In this document: positions 24,825 through 35,379 of the stretch, in pieces
Layout: each line of letters opens with the position of its first letter
How positions within the stretch are numbered: position 1 is the first letter of the stretch
Assembly: GCA_017614995.1 (NCBI GenBank)
Contig: JAGAAX010000062.1
Location: 1 to 64,000 of the forward strand
From: Spirochaetaceae bacterium
Lineage (GTDB): Bacteria > Spirochaetota > Spirochaetia > Treponematales > Treponemataceae
Length of the DNA stretch: 64,000 nucleotides
Reading direction: 5' to 3'
Made by a program: the position numbers and the translations under genes
Notes under the pieces: model-generated
What the model was told of the DNA's origin: nothing
The model's input: the letters and a program-made list of their open reading frames with translations, nothing else
Databases searched by the model: none

Positions 24825-25490
24825 CTAATCTGTAAATAAACTAAAAGATACATTTGCCATTGTTCTGTTTCGTATTTGAATCATATATGGTTTTGAATTT
24901 TGAGGTATAAAACTTATAATATCATTTTCTTTTCCTTCTACCGTAATCTTTCCAGACGCATCGTAAATACTAATATCAAATTTCACTTCATTTAAAACTT
25001 TGACATAAATTTGAGCTTTTTTTCCTTCTATAAAAGGGATTTTATAAGAGTTACATCCATCATTTCCATATATAAAGCTGTCTATGCTTTTCGGTCCCTG
25101 TAATGCACCTTTTTTCTTAGAAAGCTTACCTTCTATTTTCTTTATCCATTTATCAAAAGTAGAATCTTTGCCTATTAAATATAGTGCATCAGAAAAAATC
25201 GAATTTGGCGACAACGAAAAATTGTCTTCCACTGTTGTTTTAGAAATAGTTCCTGCACGATGCTCTTCAATATCGAAATGTTTAATATTTACATCTGCAA
25301 GAATTTCGACAGCCTCTAATAAAGCTTGTGGAGATTCCATCTCATAACCATATTGTGCAAGATCATTTGCAAGTTTTATTTTTAGAAGAGAATTCGTACT
25401 ATAAGAATTTGTATTTTTTTCTTCGGAAAATACCGAAGCTATACAAATAAACATTAGAAAAAAAATACAGTGATAAAAATACTTGCTCAT
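24825..25490 (-). CDS. exported hypothetical protein
   Basis: A 221-residue protein with a signal peptide (1-22, ending IASVFSEE). The middle is helical; the last ~80 residues are beta-rich (VKFDISIYDASGKITVEG ... IQIRN), like bacterial pre-peptidase C-terminal or PPC-type domains that stabilise exported proteases. Given that it lies directly upstream of the WD40-caspase gene (17 bp), a chaperone or inhibitor role for that protease is possible but is only inference. No family recognised. Confidence 0.75.
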   Translation of the reverse strand: MSKYFYHCIFFLMFICIASVFSEEKNTNSYSTNSLLKIKLANDLAQYGYEMESPQALLEAVEILADVNIKHFDIEEHRAGTISKTTVEDNFSLSPNSIFSDALYLIGKDSTFDKWIKKIEGKLSKKKGALQGPKSIDSFIYGNDGCNSYKIPFIEGKKAQIYVKVLNEVKFDISIYDASGKITVEGKENDIISFIPQNSKPYMIQIRNRTMANVSFSLFTD

Positions 25491-25513
25491 ACAAATGTCT
25501 CCTTATATTTTTC

Positions 25514-27949
25514 TCAGTCATTATCCAAAGGTAATGTAAGTATAATATTATCATATTTATCAAGATAGAAAATGTCAAATTTTCCTTTTTCATTTTCTTT
25601 TGAATAAAATCTAACAATTTGCTTATTGAAAGCATAATTTCCATCTTTCGAATAATATGCACCTTCTGTAAGATATGTATCATCAAGGTTTTGACAACCT
25701 ACATAGTAAGCATAATTATCATTGGGAGCTGTGAATTCTCCATTTTTATCCTTAAATGATTCATATAAACGAAGACTGCTTGGAGAGAATAAAGAAATAT
25801 ATTCAGAAAAACCAAGATTTACACTATCTGACAGATTGCCCTGTTCAGAAAAAAATTGAGCAAAATATAACATACCATCATTAGTATAAGAAAAACAAGC
25901 TGTAGAAAAACCGTCTTTATCTGAATATTTTCCATCCTTATAATGAGATATTATCTTATTAGATCCAGAATATTTTATTTGAGTTGTTAATGTTTCGCCA
26001 TTGGCATTCTCATGGATTTCTGCAGATAACCTACCATATAAATCATATTCATTCATGATTTTTTCTTGGATAGGATAATCTGAAATTCTTTCTATCATAT
26101 TGCAATAAAAAGATTCTTCGTCTTGATATTCATAGTTTACAGAACAAAGCTTTTCTCCAAGCTGTGAAAAATATATTTTTTTTATTGGAGATTGGTAATT
26201 GGATAAATGAGTCATTTCTTCATGAACAGATGTTATTTTTTGGATTAATAAATCATTCTCATATTCTATTATTGTTTTTGGAACGCCCTTCTCTGTATTT
26301 TCAAAAAAATACTTTTTAACAATTTCTGATTTATTAATAAATGGGTTGTCATTTTTTTTACGAAACAATTGTTCTGTTAAATATTTTTTCTCATCATACT
26401 TGTTTTGAACAGAATATGCGGAACAACTAAGCGCATTAAGTGGTTTATTATCAGCATCAAAAAAAGATATAGAGCAAATTATTTCACCATTATTATCATC
26501 CCATAAAATTTTAGAAGCAGAATAATTACGCACAGGATTCAGAGAAGGACAATTTGTTTTGTCAACAAAACAAATTCCCGCTAAATTATGAGAGTTGTAA
26601 AAGTATTGTTTTTTATAAATATCAGATAATGACGGTATATATGAATAAAGATAAGTCTGTGACGCGATACGTCCCATATCATCATATTCATTTATAACAC
26701 CTTTTATACCATTTCTGTCTGAAACAGCTTGATTATTTTTATTATTGAAAAAAACTTTCTTCTCAAAACCATTCTCATCATAAAATGCTGTACAACGAAA
26801 AATTGCACCACTCTCATTGAATATTTTTTCTTCAGGTGTTTTAAAATCAGCTCTTTCTGCATTATCACTTTCTACAATATCTGAAAAAAATAAACAGGCA
26901 TCAGAAAGTATATTGTTTGAAAGACTCTTTTCAATTTCATCATCTGAATTATAATAAAACTCAATTCTTGAATTATGATTATTCTTTTCCCATACATACT
27001 TTAGTTTAACAATACATGATTTTTTTATATCAGATTCAAAATCATTATCCAAAAAAATACAACTAGCCTCATTTAATGCCCATTTTTCTTTATGCGCAGT
27101 GGGGAAAAAAGCATTTTTATATGAATAAAAGGCAATACTAGGAAAATTATGTTTTTCAGTCCAAAAAGCATAGGAAGAAGGAATTCCAGATGAATTAGCG
27201 TAAACAAGTTTTATAGGCCGCAAGAAACGGGTTGTTATTTCATAATGAAAAGGAATGGAAGAAATTTGATTTCTTCGTAGAGGATAAATTCCTTCTGGAA
27301 TTCCCCAACGGCTAATATAATCAGCATAATATCTAGTATGAGGTGTAATATACCAGATAACAAGACCGATAAAACAAGCTGTCAACGTACCTATTACACT
27401 CCAAACCGCTGTTATTCTATTTTTACGAACTTTTTCACGCTTGTAGATTTCATCAAATTTTACATCAAGCAGGTTTGCAAGAACACCGACAAAAGCCTTC
27501 CACTTGCCGTCACGAAGTACGCTTACACCGTTTATTGTATCTTTACCGCTGTCACCGAATAGGCTCGGAACATAGCAGTTGTTCAAACTCTCGCGTTCTA
27601 TTTCACCTTCAATAATATAAGGAATTATGTCATTGAAGGAATGTCCTAGTAAAAGGAAGTTTTTTACTTCAAGTTCAACATAAGGTGATTTTGCAGAATT
27701 TGGAGAGCAGATTACTATAAGTTTTTTGGAATCAGCAAGTTCCCGGCTCAAGGCATTTTCTACAGTATCACCAGGCACAATATCACCTTGGTCAAGAAAA
27801 ACATGGATTTTTTCAGGAATCTCCTCATACTGCTTTTGTAAAACAGCCGGAAGTTTATAGCGTTCAAGCTTTTTCCAGAGAGCCTTTGCAACTTTCTCAT
27901 CTTTTGAGCTGTAACTTATAAATGCAGAATAAGTGTAATCTTTAGCCAT
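25514..27949 (-). CDS. membrane TIR protein with large YD-like ectodomain
   Basis: An 811-residue protein. TIR domain at 5-170: YSAFISYSSKDEKV, BB-loop region HVFLDQGD, KKLIVICSPNSAKS, and SPYVELEV with Glu94 at the catalytic position. One membrane helix at about 180-200 with a strongly basic flank before it (KREKVRKNR), so the TIR is cytosolic and the ~600-residue remainder periplasmic. That part holds degenerate YD/RHS-like strands (NEYDDMGRIASQT, NEYDLYGRLSAEI). It is 3 bp behind the paralogous 1255-residue TIR protein and 23 bp ahead of the exported unknown gene. NADase activity would depend on Glu94; the ligand of the ectodomain is unknown. Confidence 0.9.
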   Translation of the reverse strand: MAKDYTYSAFISYSSKDEKVAKALWKKLERYKLPAVLQKQYEEIPEKIHVFLDQGDIVPGDTVENALSRELADSKKLIVICSPNSAKSPYVELEVKNFLLLGHSFNDIIPYIIEGEIERESLNNCYVPSLFGDSGKDTINGVSVLRDGKWKAFVGVLANLLDVKFDEIYKREKVRKNRITAVWSVIGTLTACFIGLVIWYITPHTRYYADYISRWGIPEGIYPLRRNQISSIPFHYEITTRFLRPIKLVYANSSGIPSSYAFWTEKHNFPSIAFYSYKNAFFPTAHKEKWALNEASCIFLDNDFESDIKKSCIVKLKYVWEKNNHNSRIEFYYNSDDEIEKSLSNNILSDACLFFSDIVESDNAERADFKTPEEKIFNESGAIFRCTAFYDENGFEKKVFFNNKNNQAVSDRNGIKGVINEYDDMGRIASQTYLYSYIPSLSDIYKKQYFYNSHNLAGICFVDKTNCPSLNPVRNYSASKILWDDNNGEIICSISFFDADNKPLNALSCSAYSVQNKYDEKKYLTEQLFRKKNDNPFINKSEIVKKYFFENTEKGVPKTIIEYENDLLIQKITSVHEEMTHLSNYQSPIKKIYFSQLGEKLCSVNYEYQDEESFYCNMIERISDYPIQEKIMNEYDLYGRLSAEIHENANGETLTTQIKYSGSNKIISHYKDGKYSDKDGFSTACFSYTNDGMLYFAQFFSEQGNLSDSVNLGFSEYISLFSPSSLRLYESFKDKNGEFTAPNDNYAYYVGCQNLDDTYLTEGAYYSKDGNYAFNKQIVRFYSKENEKGKFDIFYLDKYDNIILTLPLDND

Positions 27950-27952
27950 ATT

Positions 27953-30900
27953 TCATTTCCAAAAATTCGTGAAATAAGCATTATTCAAATCCAACTTCTT
28001 TAACTGTACAATAATAGGTTGATTCAGCAACTTTTCATATTTTGAATCTATGTAATCTATTCTCTCTTTTGAAAAATATACTTCATAACACCTATCATCT
28101 TCTATACGTAGATATAAAAAACCATAAGGCTGCTGATACTCATATAATGTATGAAAATTCTGAGATTCTACTATTTTAAAATTATTACCAAATTTTTCTT
28201 TTATTTCATCAAAAGTCATCTCAAATATAGGGATATCTATTTTTCCTTTGTAATCATTTCGAATATTTATTAATTGTAAATATGTATAAAAATATATGTC
28301 CAAAGTTATGTAAAAAACACCGCCACCATAATTCATAGTATCAAAAGAAGTTTCACCAGTAAAAAATGGCATTCGCTTTTTTATAACATCATTTTCTGCT
28401 ATTGAATTTAATCCATTAATCATTCCAAGTTTTAACGAAACATAACAATGATCCAATATGTCAGTCTTTTCCTCAACATCATTATACAATTCATCATGTA
28501 TCGGATTCCAATTTCCATCTTCATATAACAATTCATATTTATTTCCAGTATCATATCTGATTATTTCGCGGGTCGGATTCCAATTTCCACATTCATATAA
28601 CTTTTCTATTGAATAGCCATCATAAAACTCATTTTCTTTTACACGATTGCCATCTATATAAAGGGTTTCTCTTTTATATCCATCATTCTTAATCCAAATC
28701 TCCCGAACACGTTCTCCATTATCATAAAAAGTTTCCAGTTTGTTACCATCAGAAAAATTACTTATTGTATGAATGAGTTCCTCGTCTTCAAACAATTCCT
28801 CACTCTTATATCCATCATTAGAATTATAAATCTCTCGAACACGTTTCCCATCTTCATAAAACAGCTCTTTTGTGTACCCATCGGCAAAACAACTTATTGT
28901 ATGTACAATATTTCCATTCTCATAGAATATATCTCGCTCTTGACCATCTTGCAAAAGTAAATGAAGTACATAAGTATCTTTTTTTGAATCATATTTCCAT
29001 TCTAATTGATTACCTAATTCAGCATTTTTATCATAAAAAGTTTTTTTAATAAGATTTTTATGGGTATCATATTCATAATAAACAATTGCATAATAATGGA
29101 ATTCCCAAATATCCGCTAATTCAATTATTTCACTAAGCTGAGCATGGCGTAGAGTTTCATCAAAAAATTCTTCTTTGATTATTTGCCCATACTCATTGTA
29201 TTCATAACAGACCTGTGCATAGTTATCTCCACATTTTGTCAGCCTATTATTTTTATCAAAATAGCTTATTTTTGTTACATTATTATTATCATCATATTCT
29301 CTTTTTATTATGCAGAATGGATCTAATGGCTCTTTTTTTGAATTATACCGTTTTTGATAGATTTCATTACCTTTGTCATCATATTCATATTCTATATATG
29401 CATATCCATACGAAGTATCACAAAGCTTTTGTTTTTCAGAATCACTATAATAAGCAGAAGATATACAATTACCAAATTTATCATATTTATGTTCAGAAAC
29501 AGCAAAGCCATACCAAATAATTACAGGTTTGTTATCTATATCAAAATATGATACACCTATTTTATTACCATAAGCGTCAAAATCAATTTTTTTAGAAAAA
29601 TGCCCAAATTTGGTAAGAGCAGGCTTTCTATTTCTATCAAAATTCTTTTCCTCAACAATGTTTCCTAACTTATCATATTCATATGTAGTAATTGCTATAT
29701 TTTCCCAACTTTCTTTTAACGTTTTGAAATCAGTGTCAAAATAACGGACTTCTTTAACCTCGTTTTCATCGTTATAAAGAAACTCAGCTTTTGCGAATTC
29801 TCCTGACCCAAGAACCGGTAATCCATTTTGATCAAAAAAACATTCAAATTCTATAAAACCTTTGTCATTATAGGATATTGTTGCCTTGTGCCATCCTGAG
29901 TCACCATAATCGACAGGTTTTTCATCGCTATCATAACAGGAACTTTCTATGCAATTGCCATATAAATCAAATAGCCTTTTAGAAATAGCAAATCCATCTT
30001 CATTCAAACATAAAACATTGTTTTCATCATAATAATATCTTGTAATAATATTTACATTCTCATTTTTATCATAACTAACTTTTTCGATAGCATATTTATC
30101 ACTATTACAGATATACCCACCATTTTTATCATGAAAAGAAGTAGATATACGGCGCCCCAAATCGTCATATTCATATTCTATATAAGCAATTCCTTCATAA
30201 TTGGGATATATAGCACCAGAGTCATCACAAAATGTTTCTCTAATTAAATTTCCATTTTGATACTCATAAACTGTTACTATAGCACCATTCCAATCTCGTA
30301 TCGGTTTCCCATCTGAATTTACATACATTAATTTACAGATATTAAAATTATCATCATATTCATAAAAGTATCCAGCCATTCCATCTTTTAGTGGCTGTCT
30401 ATAAAATAGAACCTCATTATTCGTAATGCTACTATCATTTCTGTATCCTAAATACCAAGTTTGTACAGGTCTTCCCAGTTCATCCAAAACAAATTCCACA
30501 CCTGCTGTACCATCTTTATCCTTTGCAGGATGCTCAGCTCCATGAGATCCAAAAAACAGTTCTCTAACAACATAACCCGCTTCATTGCGTTCAAATTTTT
30601 TAGATTTTATATTTGCAGTTCCACCCTCAGCATTTACTGCTTCAAGCCATGATAAATCTGCATTAAAGCTGGTAGGACTGCCAGTAGCACTTTTAAAATC
30701 TATGACAGATCCCTGCTGCTCATAGACATTTCTTACTATAATAGTATTATTTGCATTTTTAAGTATACGCGCCTGTAACAACCCTGTTGATCCGTTATAT
30801 TCAAATTCTGACAATAATTCTTTAGAATTCTTGACACTATTTACAGGTATGATTCTTTTTAATTTTCCATCTATATAATCAAAACGATAATACTTTTCTC

Positions 30901-31720
30901 TACCTTTTAGCTCTTCCTCTAACAATTTACCTAAACCGGTAAATTCTATATCTGTTCCATTTTTCTTTTGTACAGCCCTTTCAACATAATCCACAAAATA
31001 TTCATGATAAACATGAAATTTCTTAAAATAAATAGTCAGACCAGCACTAAGCATTACTACAAAACATGCAGCAGCGGTAAACAATCTTGTATAGGCTTTT
31101 CTTTTTTGAGCTTTTTTGTTCCAATCCCATAGATCATCTATAGTAAGTCCTAGCATTTTTGCAACAATATGGACTATTGCTTTTTCTTCTAAATCATCTT
31201 CGTCTGGAATACCTAACTTACGCTTTATCGATTTTCCAAAAGTAATTTTTTTCTTAGGATTTTTTCGTATATCTATTCCTAAAAGTTCATCACCGCCAGG
31301 CAATGATAAAAGAGCCGGACAAAAACATTCTTCTTCGGAATTAGAGGCATGAGGTTCACCTCCTACAATAACAGGAATTATGAATTCTGCTCTGCCAATA
31401 TCAACAAAATGCTGAACTTCGTTATTTACCCAGTGTTTGTTTTCATCGTTAGGTTTGGCAGAATTTGGAGAACACAAAACTATAAGAAACTTTGAGTGTT
31501 CCAGTTCCGAATGGAGCGTTCCCTGCAACATTCCCGTTGTAAGGTTTGTAGCATCGCGAAAAATCGGGCGGACATTATCAGGCAAGAGAGGATTTGCCTT
31601 GCGGATTACACTAGGCAACTTGTATTCGGTAAGCTTTTTTTGGATACGTTTTGCATATTCTTCATCTTCATGACTGTAGCTGATGAAAGCGTAATACTTA
31701 AAATTGACGTTCGATTCCAT
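27953..31720 (-). CDS. giant membrane TIR protein with YD- and MORN-like repeat ectodomain
   Basis: A 1255-residue protein, the largest in the window. TIR domain at 8-200: YYAFISYSHEDEEYAKRIQ, RPIFRDATN, KFLIVLCSPNSAKP and W97-V-N-N-E101, with Glu101 at the NADase catalytic position. One membrane helix at 211-231 preceded by KKAQKRKAYTR. From about 290 to 950 the ectodomain repeats units of the type YEYDxxGNxxxxxYYDxxxKP every ~30-36 residues, similar to YD/RHS repeats; from about 985 to 1110 shorter MORN-like units follow (YEDGKRVREIYNSNDGY). Same operon as the other conflict genes, 28 bp after the TrkA-N-like/RyR gene. The layout resembles a receptor: repeats outside, TIR inside. Confidence 0.9.
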   Translation of the reverse strand: MESNVNFKYYAFISYSHEDEEYAKRIQKKLTEYKLPSVIRKANPLLPDNVRPIFRDATNLTTGMLQGTLHSELEHSKFLIVLCSPNSAKPNDENKHWVNNEVQHFVDIGRAEFIIPVIVGGEPHASNSEEECFCPALLSLPGGDELLGIDIRKNPKKKITFGKSIKRKLGIPDEDDLEEKAIVHIVAKMLGLTIDDLWDWNKKAQKRKAYTRLFTAAACFVVMLSAGLTIYFKKFHVYHEYFVDYVERAVQKKNGTDIEFTGLGKLLEEELKGREKYYRFDYIDGKLKRIIPVNSVKNSKELLSEFEYNGSTGLLQARILKNANNTIIVRNVYEQQGSVIDFKSATGSPTSFNADLSWLEAVNAEGGTANIKSKKFERNEAGYVVRELFFGSHGAEHPAKDKDGTAGVEFVLDELGRPVQTWYLGYRNDSSITNNEVLFYRQPLKDGMAGYFYEYDDNFNICKLMYVNSDGKPIRDWNGAIVTVYEYQNGNLIRETFCDDSGAIYPNYEGIAYIEYEYDDLGRRISTSFHDKNGGYICNSDKYAIEKVSYDKNENVNIITRYYYDENNVLCLNEDGFAISKRLFDLYGNCIESSCYDSDEKPVDYGDSGWHKATISYNDKGFIEFECFFDQNGLPVLGSGEFAKAEFLYNDENEVKEVRYFDTDFKTLKESWENIAITTYEYDKLGNIVEEKNFDRNRKPALTKFGHFSKKIDFDAYGNKIGVSYFDIDNKPVIIWYGFAVSEHKYDKFGNCISSAYYSDSEKQKLCDTSYGYAYIEYEYDDKGNEIYQKRYNSKKEPLDPFCIIKREYDDNNNVTKISYFDKNNRLTKCGDNYAQVCYEYNEYGQIIKEEFFDETLRHAQLSEIIELADIWEFHYYAIVYYEYDTHKNLIKKTFYDKNAELGNQLEWKYDSKKDTYVLHLLLQDGQERDIFYENGNIVHTISCFADGYTKELFYEDGKRVREIYNSNDGYKSEELFEDEELIHTISNFSDGNKLETFYDNGERVREIWIKNDGYKRETLYIDGNRVKENEFYDGYSIEKLYECGNWNPTREIIRYDTGNKYELLYEDGNWNPIHDELYNDVEEKTDILDHCYVSLKLGMINGLNSIAENDVIKKRMPFFTGETSFDTMNYGGGVFYITLDIYFYTYLQLINIRNDYKGKIDIPIFEMTFDEIKEKFGNNFKIVESQNFHTLYEYQQPYGFLYLRIEDDRCYEVYFSKERIDYIDSKYEKLLNQPIIVQLKKLDLNNAYFTNFWK

Positions 31721-31748
31721 AAAAAAATCCTTTCCGCGATTTCTATTT

Positions 31749-33854
31749 TTACTCTCTCTCTACCAGCAAAAACTTTGTGCCTGCAATGTTGCCGGGGTTG
31801 TTCTTTTGGCATCCGATTATGGACGGAATCTCGCGGATAAACACTTCATCATAGATTTTAAAATTGCCGTATTCTTTTTCTAAAGCGCCTAAGTCTTTCC
31901 ATGTACACAGACAGCCATGCATACGAGCCAGAACATATTTGTGTTTTTTCTTTTTACCCAATAATTCTCTGTAAATAAAAGTTTCTTCCAGAGTAGGACT
32001 TTTCCAACCTTCAGTAAAATGAAAAGCACACCATCTTTCATGTTCAACTTGCTGCAGTTTTTCCATTTTTTCTTTGTCATTGATATTCTTTGCAAATATT
32101 GCGAGAGCATTTTCTGTCTCTTTTATCTGTTCTTGAGAAGGTTCACCGTCACAAGGCTTTAACTCAAGCCCCATAAGAAACAGCTTATTTTTGATATGCA
32201 CAGCAGCAGCTCTGTTAGAAGATTTATCAAATTCGCTTGAATTGCAGCCAAAAACAGCACTCTCTTTTGTTTCATAAACAGACGAATTAACTTCTTTGCT
32301 ATATGCGGCATGACAGTTTATTGCTATTTTTTCTATAGGCGAATCTACTATAAGGTTATACGAATATATTTCGCTGTCATAGCCAAAAGAGTACAGGCCG
32401 TATGAAAACCCATCCGCAGCAGAAAGAGTGTCTACCCTGTCTGCCATTTTTGAATCTGCTATTCTTACCGCAATAAAAGGCTTAAAATTAAAGTCACCAG
32501 AATTGCGGATATAGAACACGCGGAGATAAATCGCAAGTTTTAAGTTTTCTTCATCATTGCCAGTATCAATTACTATGTAGTTTGGTTTTGGCAATTTATT
32601 TAGCAAAAGTTCACCCAGCTCTGACGACTGCAAATCTACATTATAAAAGTTAAGGTTATAGTTTTGTGCAAATAAATCCTTGCAATCACGTTCCATCAAA
32701 GTTTTGTATGCCTCTGCCCTGCTATCCACATAGGCAAGCGAAACTTTGTATGAATCATCAAGAACAGAAGCCCAAATAGCATTTCTAAAGAACTCTTTTG
32801 CATAAAATCCGCCACCAAATACTGCAACTGAAAGCAATTTGTTTTCTTCATCAATAATGCCTTTTTCGCAAAATGATTTTTCAAAAAGAAGATTGTAAAC
32901 GCTCGATTTTACAGAATCTACCAAAATAACGTTTATTTTCTTCTGACTGGTTTTAGAGATTAATTCAGAACCAAAAAGAGTTGACTTCATAAACAGAAAG
33001 ACTTTTACATTAGGAAGAAAGTCTTTATTAAAAGAATCATAAAATTCTATAAGACGTTTGGTACTGTCAAGATTTTTGTTATCGTCCTCTGAAATCTCAA
33101 AATAATACTTTTTTTTGTTTCCAAGCGAATAACTCAAAACCAAATCACGTTCATTTTCTGAAAGCAGAACAAAATGGTTTCGGTCTGCCCTTTCTGAAAA
33201 TTCACCTGAAACATTGCCGCAGTTGCAAAAAACTATAAGTGCCTTGCGTTTTTCATTTGCATAAATATCTTCTGCAAGAAGCAGTGCTTTTTCGTTTAAT
33301 TCAGAAAAATAATACACATCTTTTATACGCCGTTTAAAATGATAAGAAAGGAAATACCACAGTGCCTTTATATAAGAAACAAGGAAACCGCCAAATATAA
33401 GCGGAGACACAAATGAAAGAAGCAGCATGAATATGCCAAAAGGCATACCAAGCCACCAAGGGAAAATAAAGGAAGAAGCAAAAAGAGAGGGATACTTTAA
33501 GACAAACGCACCCATTTTAGGCGCATAAATCAAGCCATAAATAATGGAAAAAGGCAGCTTCTTCTCTGATTTTATTTCAAATTCTGTACTATGAATAAGA
33601 ATGAAAGGGGCTTTATCCCATTTGGAAGGATCGTCAGATTTTACAACAGGAGTTTCGCCTTCTGCTGTATAAGCATTACCATAATAAAACAGACATGAAA
33701 GCATTATAAAATCAGTAAACACAATACCCAACAGGAGTATTTTCAAGGCAGATTTAAGATTTCTGTGCCGTCTGAAAGCTATAAAAATAGTAAGAGCAAA
33801 TACAACTATGGCTGCGCCAAAAATAAACCAAGGTAAAACTAAGATTTCTTTCAT
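31749..33854 (-). CDS. membrane protein with TrkA-N-like Rossmann region and C-terminal RyR domain
   Basis: A 701-residue protein. It begins with two membrane helices (5-27 and 37-58) and has two further hydrophobic stretches at about 115-170. Residues 190-560 look like one or two Rossmann-type nucleotide-binding units (KALIVFCNCGNVSG; LLSVAVFGGGFYAKEFF), as in TrkA-N proteins. The last ~100 residues match a bacterial RyR domain: VEHERWCAFHFTEGWK followed by HKYVLARMHGCLCTWKDLG. Bacterial RyR domains have been linked by comparative genomics to nucleotide-based conflict systems. Together with TIR NADases in the same operon, sensing of an NAD-derived nucleotide is an attractive inference. 28 bp ahead of the large TIR gene. 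Confidence 0.8.
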   Translation of the reverse strand: MKEILVLPWFIFGAAIVVFALTIFIAFRRHRNLKSALKILLLGIVFTDFIMLSCLFYYGNAYTAEGETPVVKSDDPSKWDKAPFILIHSTEFEIKSEKKLPFSIIYGLIYAPKMGAFVLKYPSLFASSFIFPWWLGMPFGIFMLLLSFVSPLIFGGFLVSYIKALWYFLSYHFKRRIKDVYYFSELNEKALLLAEDIYANEKRKALIVFCNCGNVSGEFSERADRNHFVLLSENERDLVLSYSLGNKKKYYFEISEDDNKNLDSTKRLIEFYDSFNKDFLPNVKVFLFMKSTLFGSELISKTSQKKINVILVDSVKSSVYNLLFEKSFCEKGIIDEENKLLSVAVFGGGFYAKEFFRNAIWASVLDDSYKVSLAYVDSRAEAYKTLMERDCKDLFAQNYNLNFYNVDLQSSELGELLLNKLPKPNYIVIDTGNDEENLKLAIYLRVFYIRNSGDFNFKPFIAVRIADSKMADRVDTLSAADGFSYGLYSFGYDSEIYSYNLIVDSPIEKIAINCHAAYSKEVNSSVYETKESAVFGCNSSEFDKSSNRAAAVHIKNKLFLMGLELKPCDGEPSQEQIKETENALAIFAKNINDKEKMEKLQQVEHERWCAFHFTEGWKSPTLEETFIYRELLGKKKKHKYVLARMHGCLCTWKDLGALEKEYGNFKIYDEVFIREIPSIIGCQKNNPGNIAGTKFLLVERE

Positions 33855-33867
33855 TCTATTTCTTCCT

Positions 33868-35379
33868 TTATTTTCCTATTTTTATTGTAAACGGTCCCTG
33901 TTCCATATCAGCTTTTATTGATAAAGAATATTCTTTGGATTCGGTGTCATCATCATAAAGATATATCAGTTTAAGCTTTGAATTTTTAGGTACAGTAAGA
34001 ACGGCTTTTCCATTATCAGTTATCTTATAGACATCATAAACAAATTCATTGCTGCACCATAAATCGTAAAAACCTACTATATCGTCAGTCAAAAACTGGC
34101 GCAATTCTTTGCGCTTTGTCACACTCCGCAATTTATATGCGAGGTCTCTGTCTATTGATATTTTCTCCAGAACTTCATCAATATTATATTTCCACAAGAG
34201 CTCAATAATATCCCACATGCGTTTAAATAGACTTTCTTTTTCAATGTAGTCCTCTAAGTAACCTTTTGTTATATCATCTCTAAAAACAACAAGCAGACCG
34301 TTTCTGACAGACTTATTTGTCTTTTCTTTATGAACCAGTTGAACAGAAACAAAGACTTCATCCTTGTACTTTTCTGTACTTGGGTCTGATTTTATCCAAT
34401 CAAATGAATAGGCAGGCAGGTTAACTTCAGGGTAAATATATTTTGTATATGCAAATGCTTCATTCCAATAGGTATTCGGCTGCGCAATAGCAACCGGTCT
34501 TGAGGGATTGGACTGGTTATCCCATGTATTTATACCGATAAGTTTGTCTTTATAAAAAAGCCCGCCGCCACTGTTGCCGTTTGAAATCCAGCTTGTATGA
34601 AGAATATTTGAAGTTGACTCATCTTCGAAGCCCAATAACTCGCCGGAAGTTTTTGAAGAACGGTTCGGATCTCCGACGCCGGGAAAACCGATAGACCTAA
34701 CCTTTTTCTCAAGATATTCATATTCGAATGGATTTGAGAGTCTTGAATAAGGAAGATTGAGTTTGTCATCACATTTCTTGCCGATAACAGGAACTTGTTT
34801 TTCATTCATTGAAGCTTCATTTACAATTTTCAGAACCGCCCTGTCACGTATATAATCATCGTAATCAGAATCCCACATTATTTTCTCAGCAATATATGCG
34901 AGTCTCTGTTTTTCATCATTCTTCTTAAGACGCTCTACATCACAAAGCCCGACAAACATATGATCAGGATACTGATTGACAAGAACATATTTCACAGTTT
35001 TTCCTGATTTTCCTATGAGCGGTTTTCCGGCAGGATTTTTCTTAATTTTAATTTCAGGCTCTAAATATGCACCGAAAACATGAGCATTTGTTATGATAAG
35101 TCCCTGGGCTGTAACGATTACACCTGTACCGACAGAAACCAAATCATCTTCTTCTAAAAGAACCTCTGCCCCGCCAAAATCAGGTTTGCCATTAACGGTT
35201 TTAAACTTGTAATCATCAGCCAGCCCTTCAACAGTATAAACTTTTAAAAGGCTTGAGAGCTTTACAACAGAAGCTACAGTTTCCTCTGAAATCCAATCTG
35301 AAGATTTGGTTTCGCCAGAAACTACGGCTATATTCAGGATAAGGAACAGGAGAATTATTAAAACAGGCTTATTTTTCAT
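33868..35379 (-). CDS. exported trypsin-like serine protease
   Basis: A 503-residue protein with a signal peptide (1-22) and a chymotrypsin/HtrA-type protease domain at about 80-300. The catalytic triad is intact: His100 in ITNAHV, Asp179 in RDRAVLKI and Ser270 in NGNSGGG. The ~200-residue C-terminal part has no PDZ domain and ends in a beta-rich segment (SLSIKADMEQGPFTIKIG). Its start overlaps the end of the upstream membrane gene by 11 bp, and the RyR-containing gene follows 13 bp later. Predicted in the periplasm or outside. A second protease, the caspase-like protein, is made from the same transcript. Confidence 0.9.
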   Translation of the reverse strand: MKNKPVLIILLFLILNIAVVSGETKSSDWISEETVASVVKLSSLLKVYTVEGLADDYKFKTVNGKPDFGGAEVLLEEDDLVSVGTGVIVTAQGLIITNAHVFGAYLEPEIKIKKNPAGKPLIGKSGKTVKYVLVNQYPDHMFVGLCDVERLKKNDEKQRLAYIAEKIMWDSDYDDYIRDRAVLKIVNEASMNEKQVPVIGKKCDDKLNLPYSRLSNPFEYEYLEKKVRSIGFPGVGDPNRSSKTSGELLGFEDESTSNILHTSWISNGNSGGGLFYKDKLIGINTWDNQSNPSRPVAIAQPNTYWNEAFAYTKYIYPEVNLPAYSFDWIKSDPSTEKYKDEVFVSVQLVHKEKTNKSVRNGLLVVFRDDITKGYLEDYIEKESLFKRMWDIIELLWKYNIDEVLEKISIDRDLAYKLRSVTKRKELRQFLTDDIVGFYDLWCSNEFVYDVYKITDNGKAVLTVPKNSKLKLIYLYDDDTESKEYSLSIKADMEQGPFTIKIGK

